Source of the DNA: Allomyces arbusculus | Taxonomy: Eukaryota; Blastocladiomycota; Blastocladiomycetes; Blastocladiales; Blastocladiaceae | NCBI GenBank assembly: GCA_027604705.1 | Contig: JADHYV010000050.1 | Span: forward strand, 62,001-126,000 | Reading direction: 5' to 3' | Length of the DNA: 64,000 bases | Shown here: positions 1 through 9,574 of the stretch, piece after piece | Layout of the letters: each line of letters opens with the position of its first letter | Position numbering within the stretch: position 1 is the stretch's first letter | Made by a program: the position numbers and the translations under genes | The notes under the pieces: generated by a model | Told to the model about the DNA's origin: nothing | Databases searched by the model: none | The model's input: only the letters and a program-made list of their open reading frames with translations

Positions 1-1394
1 CACGCTCCAACTCGGCCCCAGCCTCCTGCTGCACCGCCACAACCACTTTCCCTCCGCTCCCCACAACAATCTTTTCCTGGCCGGGGCGGTCCACCAAAAT
101 CTCCTGCACAACGTGCAACCCTCCCGGCACAGTCGAGTTGGGGTCGGCGGACGGCAGCTCTTCCCAGACGGCCGTGCGCTGTCGGAGAGCGTACGGCAAG
201 TACCCGTACAACCGCTCATAGAATCCTTGTCGCACAAACTGCGCGAGTAATGCCTGCGGCGCCGTATCCGTCCGGACGGACGACGGGTACTGGTGCTCCC
301 CTGGGCGCGCGAGCGAGAGGAGGTGCGTGCGCAGGGTGTCGAGCGACCAGCCCTGCGATGCCGAGACGTAGTAAACCGCCAACGCAGAACTGGCATAGGT
401 CTCCGCGAGGAACCGCGCCGCATCGCTCAGGTGTTGCGGTGCGTCGCCTGCGCGCCTAAAGGCTTCAGCGATGCGTGGCGATGGACGGATGGGCGTCGTT
501 GTTGCGGATTCAAAGGACGATGCAGTCGCCGTGGGGAGCATAAAGGGCGCATCGGCGGGAACAGTGATCGAGGAGGGCAGCAACAGGTCCATCTTGTTGA
601 AAACAACGGTCGTCGGCAGCTGGTGTTCCGCGAGCCGCCGGAACATGTACTTTTCAATCGGCATGGGCCCGGCCTTGTAGAGCAGCTTGGCCGCGTCGAG
701 GACGACCAGCACGTGCTGCGCGGTCGGAAGCGACGTCCAAGATGCAGTGATGACGCCGCGCGACACTCTATCGCACCACGGTCAGCGAGAGCGAAATGAA
801 GGGGGGGGGGGGGGGGGAGAACGGGGGAGAAACGCACTTGCTGCGATGCTTCGAGTCGACGATCCCAGGCGTATCGGAAAACACGACTTGCGTGTTTCCT
901 TCCGTCCAAATGCCCGTGATGCGCTCGCGCGTCGTCTGCGCGCGTGGACTGACCACCGATACTTTGCTCGCAATCAGAGCGTTTACGAGCGACGACTTGC
1001 CAGCGTTCGCTGGGCCAAGCACCGCCGCTTGCAGGGTTTGCGGGTCGGTGGGCTGTTCGGTCGGCGTGACGACTTGCTGCAGGGTCCGCATGACGTCGGG
1101 TTTCGGCACGGGTTTTGGGAGCAGGTCGGCTATCGACGTCGGTCGTGGCGGAGTAGCCGCAGGTGCTGCTGCCGCGCCGTCCCTGGTAATCGCCAGCTCT
1201 GGTGCTCGCTCAAACGGCGCAGCCAAGTTATCGTGGTCGCGCTTGATCTCGTCCATGGGGATCCCGGCGCGCAGCTTAGCGCGGGCCATGATCGACATGG
1301 GACGATGCAATAATCGGTGGACTTGTGCACCATGGCGAGGTAAAGCTTGCACGAGCGGTCGGGCGGCCATGGCAAGGGCTCTTGCGGGGGACAT
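1..1394 (-). CDS. Mitochondrial Era-like GTPase (3' end outside window)
   Basis: Era GTPases bind the 3' end of small-subunit rRNA and help assemble the (mitochondrial) small ribosomal subunit. Two exons are visible: 838-1394, and 767 down to the window edge, with donor AA|GTGCGT and acceptor ATAG|AG. The first in-frame ATG is at 1394. About 110 N-terminal residues rich in Ala, Arg and Pro fit a mitochondrial presequence. G1 is GPANAGKSS (residues 127-135), a TTRERITG switch follows, and G3 is DTPG (174-177). G4 is NKMD in exon 2. The last visible part matches the Era KH domain (ILVDRPGQEKIVVGSGGKVV). The stop codon is not in the window. The intron contains a 17-base C run on the coding strand that could serve as polypyrimidine tract. 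Confidence 0.9.
801..817. repeat. Homopolymer G17 (C17 on the minus strand) in the Era intron
   Basis: An uninterrupted run of 17 G on the plus strand lies in the single visible intron of the Era gene. On the gene's strand it is a C tract between donor and acceptor. Its exact length may be unreliable in any assembly. Confidence 0.85.
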
Positions 1395-1959
1395 TGGGTG
1401 GAGAAGGTTGCTGGACACAATTGCTGCGTGTTGCCAGGTGTTGAGCGGAAATGAAGGTCGAATTCGCTAGATTGCAGATAGTTGCAATTGGTGAGGAGTT
1501 GAAGGGACTTGAGTGATGGTTGCAACGTGTCACGTGCGCATGAAGTCGAGCAAGTTACCAGAGAGCGACACTCTCTCACGACCGACGACACGAGCCCTCG
1601 AAACCAAAGCACGCGTCCACGAGACTGGGGCCTGGGAGCAGGGGCGCTGAACTCAGGAGAAGATCTTGGATGACACTGCGGGCAGTGATTGGGCGACGTT
1701 GGCGATGCGATCAGGGAGCTGCAGGGTCGTTATTTCGACGTGTTGATCATGGCCAACGACGCGGTCACCTGACGCGAACTTGATGTGAACGACACGGATA
1801 AACTACGCATTCGACGAGACTCAACTTGGTGCATCGAAAAGCATCGCGCAATTATGCTCAGCAGTTCAAGAGGTGGTCCCGGCCGAGGCAGCGGTGGCGG
1901 TGTGCGGCTGGACGCGCGAACCCCCCTCTCCTCAAGCTGCGCCAAATCTGCTCGTAGCG
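1395..1959. other. Intergenic, no gene recognised
   Basis: Between the Era start and the first receptor relic. Open frames here are short, with no recognisable domain. It probably holds the Era promoter and the decayed upstream region of receptor copy A. Confidence 0.5.
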
Positions 1960-4305
1960 ATCGCTCAAGAAATTCAACCAAATGGCTGTCATGTGGCGGC
2001 CCTGCACGCCGTCGAGGACCTGGCCGCAGATCGTTCTTGCTTACTCGATGCAAGAGCCCCGCAAGAGTCGTGATCTGAGCAAGCGCCATTTTCTGGCTCG
2101 CCGGAATCATTGGATCAGCTACAGCGCCATGGCCTCCACCACTTGCCTCGTCGTCGACGGCTGCCCTTCCCACTGCGTTGGTACGAAGGGCCCCAACGCG
2201 ACTGGTTAACATCTCTGTCGTGCTTGCGTTTGATTCGGCTCTCTTTCAGCATCCAACACGATTCTCTGTCGCACGCGGGATCATGGCAGTAGGACACGTC
2301 GCCCATCCAGGTTGTCATGCAGCCGATCGTGTCGGGCCGCGACAACAAAGTGTTTATCTCCAACTTCACGAGCTTGGTCAACACGTGGTCCGACCGGACC
2401 GGCATTCCAGTGAAAATTTGGTGGCCGGAAAGGGTGTTTCAGCACTATCACACGGCGCGCGGCCATGTTCCCGAACGCTAGCTTGGATTGTTGGCAGATG
2501 ACCTACACCAACAACGACCTGCAGCAGTTCCTCACCGTCCTCGGTCAGCAACAGTCCCCGTCGTGGGATCTGTGCGTTGATTCCTGGATTGCCTGAAATC
2601 GGGCTTAGCTTTGCGCTCATGCACATATGTTTTTCTCGCTGGCAGAATTGCAATGGACGTTCGTTGATGCTTCGATTCACGCGCACGTTTTGCTCTGAGC
2701 TGAATCCTCTTGTCATTCTTTGACAGTCATTTGGCCGCCCGTGTTTGCGCAATCGCTGCTCCTCCCGCTCGACGGCGTGATATCGCCTGCATCGACTGCA
2801 CGACACATTTCGTCTTCTCTCGAGTCTGGAAGAGTCAATGGAATCCTGTGTGTGTCCACTCTTCCGTAATGTGTTCCATCAGACCCGTCAGCTCAACTCG
2901 TCGACTCTTTTGCAGGTACGTGGTCCCTCTCTACAGCGTCGGTGGTGCACTCTTTTATCGAAGCGACTTGCTCTCCAAGGATGGATATTTGCAGCCGCCG
3001 AACACGGTACGGTTCCTTGCTAGGCTCTCCACCTCCAGGTTCTGCTCGAGAAAATTGATTGATCGCCATCCCCGTAATCGTCGAGTGGGACGGAATGGAG
3101 CAGATGCTATCGACCATTCTTGGAGGCGAGCGCGCCACGAACCCGTCGCTCACTGGCTTTGTCACGCAGTTGAGTGCATATGAAGGGCTGACTTGCAACG
3201 TCGCCGAGTGGCTCTCCGGCGCCAACCTGACCATGTACCTCAACGCGTCGTCGGACTTGACGCTTGATTCAGCACCGACGCAGGCTCAGGCCACGGCCGT
3301 CCTCTCCCGCTTCCGACGTTGGGTTCAACGAGGGCTCATTGCGCGGGTTTTGCTTCTGGCGCGCGAGCTCGAGTCACGCAACATGTTTGGAGAGGGGAAG
3401 GCCGTTTTCATGCGCTACTGGAGCCGGCAACATTTTCTTTACAGGTCAATGGGGCTTAACCTGACGTGGGGTTTGGCGCCGTTGCCGGGCGAGACGCCCG
3501 ACTTGGCTGGCGCATCGACATTGGGCACTGCCATGATCGGTATCAACAAGTTTCCGCGCAACGTGACGCGCGCAGCGCTCGTGGCCGAGTTTTTGTCGGG
3601 TATCGAGTCGCAGCGGCTGTTCACGACGGCGCTCGGCCTGCGCCCGACGATTCCGGAACTCTTTCAAGGTGCATGCTCATGGCCGAGTCTGTGCTGTTGT
3701 CGTTATCACACTTTGACACCACCACGCGTGCGTCCTCTAGATCCCGAAGTCAATCGTGTTTTCGACGCGGCGTTTCTTGAATCGTCCAGGGTCTGCTCTT
3801 TCCTTTCTTTCACCCTCCAATCGCTGCCTCACCACCCTCCCCCCCCCCTGGCCTTATTCGGTTGTGTAGATCGTGAACCGGCCGTCGTCGGCAAGCAAGG
3901 ACCAGTATCTCGCCATCTCGCAGTTAATCTACACGGACGTGAACCTGATCCTCGGCGGGTTCGCAGACGCCGCCACATCAGTCGTGGCCATCAACAAGTT
4001 GATTGCCGACTGGCTGGGCATCGATCGCTACGGTGCTCCGCAAAACACCCTTTGGAACGACCCGGTGCCACTTGCTGTTGATGATTTTATTCGCGAGAGC
4101 CTGGATCGTTCAATCTCACTCCGGTCTCGGCCGTTCTCGATCCAAGTAGCAACCCCATGGTCTCGTCCTCAGTCTCCGCAAGCTCGTGTCGGTCGCGGAC
4201 CCCAACACTGCAGCGCGCTCATTCACAGCCACGTCTGCAGTGGCCGTGTCGGTCCAGGTCGCGACGTGGCTTGATACGGCACAAGCGAGGGTCACGTTTG
4301 ACTGA
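1960..4305 (+). pseudogene. Receptor copy A: decayed solute-binding/class C GPCR gene lacking most of the 7TM core
   Basis: Aligned to copies B and C, the recognisable exons are: exon 1 remnant (to 2180), 2293-2433, 2498-2571, 2646-2658, 2727-2847, 2916-3006, 3086-3668, 3741-3790 and 3870 to about 4085. The solute-binding part is well kept (RYWSRQ, TNPSLTGF, PLPGETPDLAGAS). Exon 9 stops just where TM1 should begin. The sequence then jumps to the C-terminal exon (LVLSLRKLVSV near 4155), which itself lacks about 150 nt, and ends at TGA 4303-4305. Micro-exon 4 is 13 nt instead of 14, which shifts the frame. The ATG conserved in B and C is not at the matching place, and a stop lies just upstream of the hydrophobic segment. 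It is closest to copy B, sharing near-identical intron 1. Confidence 0.8.
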
Positions 4306-4965
4306 CGCGCGCACGCCACCGGGTTGCATGTGGAGGGAAGGGAATGCAGTTCAAATGATATGATTACCCACCTGTCTGTTGAGTTGACTTGTGGGTATGC
4401 GAGGGGTGAGCACATTGGGGACTGCCTGGTGTGGCTCGGAGTGGAGTACGTTTGGCAGAGTAATTGTCGCAATATTTCCTCAGCCGATATCTCTGAACGT
4501 GGTATTTGTCGTGGATCCGTCGCCAATTCTTGATCCACGATGCGAGAGAGTGAGCAGGTTGCATCCGCCATGAAGAACTTGGGCATGCGCCCCGCTAATG
4601 GGCTCCCAGCAGGAACAGTATGAGCGCATGTGACCGACCAGTCGCAAACATGTTTTATGGCGAACGGCAATTAGATGTTGTGCGCGGGACGTACAAACTC
4701 TATGGCTCCGTTGGCAACGCGTGGCCAGGTCAACTAAGGCTGGCGGCCGTTTGCAATGATTTTTATGGCGAGCGGCAGCCAATTTTTTGTGCGGGACGTA
4801 CATCTTGGCATGAGTGAGACTCCGTTGGTGATACGTGGCTAACGCGGCGGCTTGACAAGTCGCGGTCACCTGATGCAGGATTGACAAAACAACAGCGACA
4901 GCAGCCAACTTCAACAGCGCTCCAAAACCGCACTTTCGAGATTCAACTTAGCGCACTGGAGCGCA
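4306..4965. other. Spacer between receptor copies A and B
   Basis: Contains the two-copy repeat at 4646-4850 and presumably the promoter of copy B. No reading frame with family resemblance was recognised. Confidence 0.5.
4646..4850. repeat. Two-copy direct repeat, about 108 bp unit
   Basis: The blocks TTTTATGGCG, CGGGACGTACA and CTCCGTTGG recur in the same order at a spacing of about 108 bp (for example 4653 and 4761). The copies are diverged, and no coding function is seen. It lies in the spacer between receptor copies A and B. Confidence 0.6.
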
Positions 4966-7900
4966 ATGTCCAGAAATTCAAGAGGAAGGGCTCCTGGCCG
5001 GGTTACAACAGCACGCACCGAGGGCTTCACGCGCGAACACGACGCTTCGGTTGCGCAAACCAACTCTGGTCGTGCAGCAATATCTCGCGAAGCTGTGGCA
5101 GAACTGGTCATTCCGGCACTGAAACCCGGTCATTTCGGCAATACTGAACGCCGCCGTCAAAGCCCTGGTCGCAGTTTGTTCCATTGCACTCGATTCAAGT
5201 GCCCCACAGTCGTCCTCTGGGCAGGTGTCCTTTTATGGCACGCTATTCTTGGTTGCGCAGCAATAGCAGAAGTGCAATGGCCTCGACCGCTTGCTTCGAG
5301 GTCAGCTCCTGTCATTCCCGCTGCGCTGGTACGAGGGCCGAACATTCGACATCTCCATACAGCTCGGGCTTGATTCGGCTATCTTTCAGCATCCAACACG
5401 ATTCTCTGTATCACGCGGGATCATGGCAGTAGGACACGTCGCCCATTCAAGTCGTCATGCAGCCGGTCGTGTCGCACCGCGACAATGAAGCGTTCATCTC
5501 CAATTTTACGACTTTGGTCAACGCGTGGTCCGACCGGACCGGGATTCCTGTGAATATTTGGTGGCCGGAAAGGGTGCTTTCCTCCCATTTCTTGCGACTC
5601 GGCAGTGCGCGGCGCCTTGACCTGACGTCGGAACATTGGCAGATCGCGTACACCAACAACGACCTGCAAACGTTTCTCACCATTCTCGGTGAGCAACACT
5701 CGTCGTCGTGGGATTTGTGCGTCACTTCCTGGGTTTGCCGGATTTGACCTTTGCTTTGCGCTGATGTGCTGGTTGTTTTGTTGTTTCCTGCCGCAGGATT
5801 GGGATGGACAGTTCGTGGATGCTTCAATTCACGCGTTTGTTTCCGCTCTGAGGTGATCACGATTGTCACCCTACAATAGTCATTTGGCCTCCCGCCTTTG
5901 CACGACCGCTGCTGCTCCCGCTCAACAGCGTGCTGTCGCCCGCTTCGATTGCACGACATGCTCCATCTGCTCTCGATTCCGGAACGGTCAATGGGACCCT
6001 GTGCGTGTCCATTCTCACGGAACACGTTCGAACGGACCCGCCAACTCCACTCATCCGCTCTTTTGCAGGTATGCGGTCCCGCTCTATAGTGACGGCGGTG
6101 CACTGTTCTATCGAAGCGATTTGCTCGCCAAGTACGGCTATTCGCAGCCGCCAAAGACGGTACGGTTCCACGACACATGTCGCTGCAACTCGAGGAGTCT
6201 GGCTGATCGATCTTTTCCTTGCTCGCTCCACGAGTGGGATCACATGGAGCTGATGCTCACGGCGATTCTCGCAGGCGAGCGCGCCACGAACCCGTCGCTC
6301 ACAGGCTTTGTCACGCAGCTGAGCCCGTACGAAGGGTTGACGTGCAACGTCGCCGAGTGGCTTGCCAGCGCCAACCTGACTATGTTTCTGGACTCCTCGT
6401 CAAAGCTGACGCTTGACTCGGCGACCACACAAGCGCAGGCTTCGGCCATTCTCTCCCGATTCCGCCGCTGGATCCAGCAGGGGCTCGTTGCGCCGGTTTC
6501 GCTGATCGCGCGCGAGCTCGAGACACGTAACACGTTTGGAGAGGGCAGAGCCATCTTCATGCGCTACTGGAGCCGGCAAGAGTTCTTTTACCGGTCGACG
6601 AGGCTCAACATGACGTGGGATATCGCGCCGTTGCCGGGCGAGACGCCCGACTTGGCTGGTGCAGCGACGTTAGGTGGCGCCGTGATCGGTATCAATAAGT
6701 TTACGCGCAACGTGACGCGAGCAGCGCTCGTGGCCGAGTTTTTGTCGGGGCCCGAGGTGCAGCGGGTGTTCACGACGGCATTGGGTTTGCGCCCAACGAT
6801 TATGAACCTATTTCAAGGTGTGCGCTTGTTGCCGCGTCCGAGTGGCGCCATTGCCGTGTAATAACACTTTCGTGCGCAACCCGGTCACTTAGATCCCGAC
6901 GTCAATCGTGTTTACGACGCGGCGTTTCTTCAATCGGCCAGGGTCCGTGATTTTGCTCCTTCCCGTCCATCCAAACCATGATCTCACTAGCCGCTTTGAT
7001 TTTCTCTGCAGATTGTGAACCGGCCGTCGTCGTCAAGCAGGGGCCAGTACCTCGCCATCTCTCAGCTCATCTACACGGGCGTGAACCTGATTCTCGGCGG
7101 ATTCGCCGACGCGGCTGCCTCGGTCGCGTCCATCAACACATTGATTGCGGATTGGCTCGACATCGACCGATTTGGGACTTCCCACAACACCCAGTGGAAC
7201 GATCCGGCGTCGATCGTCGTCGCGGCCATTGTCACGCTCTTGGTCGTGACCATTTTCTTCCTCGCAATTCGACTCTTTTGGAGCCGCGACACTGCCGCCG
7301 CGCGCCGGATCCCGACCGAATTTCTCGTAGGTGTCCTCATTGGATCGCTACTCGGCTCGGCCGCGCCGTTGACGTTCATTGGAACTCCGACGCTCCAGAT
7401 TTGCGGGCTGCGCGTGGTGCTGATCGGGTTTGGGCTCACGTTCATGACGAGCTGCATGGCCGCGCAAGATTTCCGCATCTACCTCATTGTGTCAAGTCCG
7501 CTGCGTCGCGTGGCGGCCGACGTGAATCGCATTCTTTGGCAGTCGCTCGTTTCGGTCTGGGTCGTCGAGGGCGTGTTGATCGGTCTTTGGCTCGGCCTCG
7601 ATCCGCTCGCGCCCGTCGACGTTAAAGTCGATAATGCGTGGCGATACACTGGATGCGGTTCCGACGGCCTCGTATTCCAGACCATCATGTACGCCGCGCA
7701 GTGTTTGATGTGCTCGATTCTCATTGGCTTGTGCATCTGGCTCGCTGTGCGCAACCGCAACGTCTCGCCCAAGGCCAACACGTCGGGCGCGGCCATGTCG
7801 AAGGCAGCCTACTTGATCTTTGTCGTTACCAGCGCCGCGGTACGCCTCCTCCAACCCCTTTCCATCCCATGCGCTCACGCTTTGATTCCACAGGCTGTTC

Positions 7901-8645
7901 TCCTCTTGGTCCTTCATGTCGGTCCTGTCCCGCAAATGCTCTTGGCAACCACCGCCGTGACCTTGACCGTGCTCAGTGTGCTATGGGCGTACCTGGTCGT
8001 GCAGTTACACGTGCCGCCTGGCGCCGAGTCGTCGGGCTGGATGGGCACGACAATGGCCGCGTCGGCGTCGGTTTTCTCGGACCCGACCGGTTCGGCAGGG
8101 GATCTCCTCGAGCCGTTCGTGGGCGCAGTGCACGAATCAACCTTGGCCGTGCGGTTTGCGCGGTCCGAGCGGGCCCTGCAACTCGCGCCGTGGGATGCAG
8201 GAGTCATGGTCGTGCACGTTGTGGATGCACGGATCCTCGTCATCCGATCTGTACGTTGCGCCGATAGATTGGCGCTACTCGTTTTCATGCGCGGCGGCGG
8301 AATGCTCACTCCCCTCCTTCTCGACGTCCACAGCAGCCCTATGGGCTCGTCCTAAGCCTGCGCAAACTCGTGTCCGTAACGGAACCCAACGCGGCAACAC
8401 GCTCGTTCACGGCCACGTTTGCTGCGGGCGTGCTCGAGGTGTGGACGCGAACTGAGACGGAACTCAAGGAATGGCACGCGCGGCTTGCGCAAACCGTGCC
8501 AGTAGGCGACCAATCGACCATGCGCGAGCAGGGTGGACGCGGCATGACACTCGGGGTTCCCACGGCACTGCATGCGGAAATGACGGTGTCGGTGCAAGTC
8601 GCGACAAGGATTGATGAGGCACAAGTGAGGGTCATGCTCGCTTGA
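4966..8645 (+). CDS. Receptor copy B: solute-binding domain / class C GPCR / PH-like protein
   Basis: Predicted plasma-membrane receptor of 977 residues. Exons: 4966-5328, 5433-5573, 5643-5716, 5797-5810, 5880-6000, 6069-6159, 6235-6817, 6893-6942, 7012-7839, 7894-8250, 8334-8645; all borders are GT-AG and phases agree. Residues 1-80 are basic and polar, and 81-101 form a membrane segment or signal anchor. About 122-480 is a bacterial-type extracellular solute-binding fold ([61 protein letters not shown]). About 545-795 is a class C 7TM core with the TM3 Cys (ICGLR), the ECL2 Cys (WRYTGC) and a basic second loop (SSPLRRVAADVNR). About 828-930 is PH-like, ending ELKEWHARL. The start ATG is supported by the matching ATG of copy C. 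Ligand and G protein are unknown. Confidence 0.85.
5797..5810 (+). other. 14-nt micro-exon of receptor copy B
   Basis: This internal exon begins after CCGCAG and ends before GTTCGT. It is required to keep the frame between exons 3 and 5. The same 14-nt exon is at 10417-10430 in copy C, and a 13-nt form is at 2646-2658 in copy A. In copies D-G the sequence is fused to the preceding exon (88 nt = 74 + 14). Confidence 0.8.
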
Positions 8646-9574
8646 CGGGTGCTTTGATGCTGGAGAGTGGGAGACTCTTGACTTGACCGGGTGGGAAGGG
8701 TTGCAGTGCAACAAATGATATGATATCGATGGTATTGTGCTGGCTGGTGGGGATGCTTATTGGTTCAATGGGTGATGGCCGTGGGGAGAGCAGGGGATGG
8801 CCATGGGACACTGCAGGGCTTGGTCTGAGATGAGAACTCTGGCAGACACAATTGATGCATATCCTAGAGTGTTAAGCCGATGTGTATGAAGGTCAACGAT
8901 GTCGGTGGTCCGTTGTTGATTTGCTATCAACAGGATCAGCGAGCAGGCTCGAAACACGGATTCTGCCTCGAAGGGTTTGGTCAACAAGCCAATGGCAACT
9001 CGCCCGGTGGATCGTCAACAGCGTAGGCATGACGATGGGGCAACCAGGGCAGCCACGATAACTTTCCATGGGGAAACCCTTGATGGGCGGGACCTCATCG
9101 AATGGCTTCAGCTGGGCACTGAGTGAGTCCTTCTGCATCCAGCTCCACTTCCCCAAGATGTGGAAGAAATGGTCGAGAAGGCTGGGCAGCTCGAGTAGGC
9201 CAGCGGGCAACACATCCAGCATGTCCTGCTGGAAGGTCAACAGCTCTGGATCCATGTGAGGATCATAGCCGTCAGTGCACTCGCCCTTGTCGTCATCAAA
9301 GACGTCGTGCAGGCAGCCACCACCACAGCCTGGGCTGCTGTCACAGCTGCTGCGGCTGCGCACGTGTATCTAACTAGTTCCATGGCCCTCCATCTTGAAG
9401 GGCCCATGAACCAACTTTCAACGTGACGCGTGGTTGCCCCGTCGAGCTGCTGCTGTCGGTGCGATCGTTGTTTGTCGGAACGCAGACACCTGATAAAAAG
9501 AATAACTTTGTAGCCGTCAGCAACAACATTTCGACATTCCACTCACAAGTCTTGACTCAGTGCATTAGAGTGCC
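8646..9574. other. Spacer between receptor copies B and C, holding a transposase scrap
   Basis: The left part (8646-8860) shows nothing. The centre holds a minus-strand hAT-like scrap, listed separately. The right part (9370-9574) presumably holds the promoter of copy C. Confidence 0.5.
8860..9363 (-). mobile_element. Possible decayed hAT transposase C-terminal fragment
   Basis: Minus-strand translation gives a Leu-rich stretch (LPAGLLELPSLLDHFFHIL), then PIVMPTLLTIHRASCHWL. After a frame change comes FEAESVFRACS, which resembles the S-E-x-x-F-S-x-A block of hAT C-terminal dimerisation domains. The hAT transposase at the right end of the window has CESLFSRAKLA in the same place. Frames are broken and no terminal repeats were found, so the family call is tentative. 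Confidence 0.35.

Noticed and set aside
1730-2212. Minus-strand frame of 160 codons upstream of receptor A
   Set aside because: It overlaps the decayed first exon of receptor A on the other strand, has no recognisable domain, and the corresponding region of copy B does not keep the frame open.
6954-7935. Overlapping frames in the 7TM exon of receptors B to G on both strands
   Set aside because: Each receptor copy produces the same shadow frames; only one frame has class C GPCR motifs and splices in phase.
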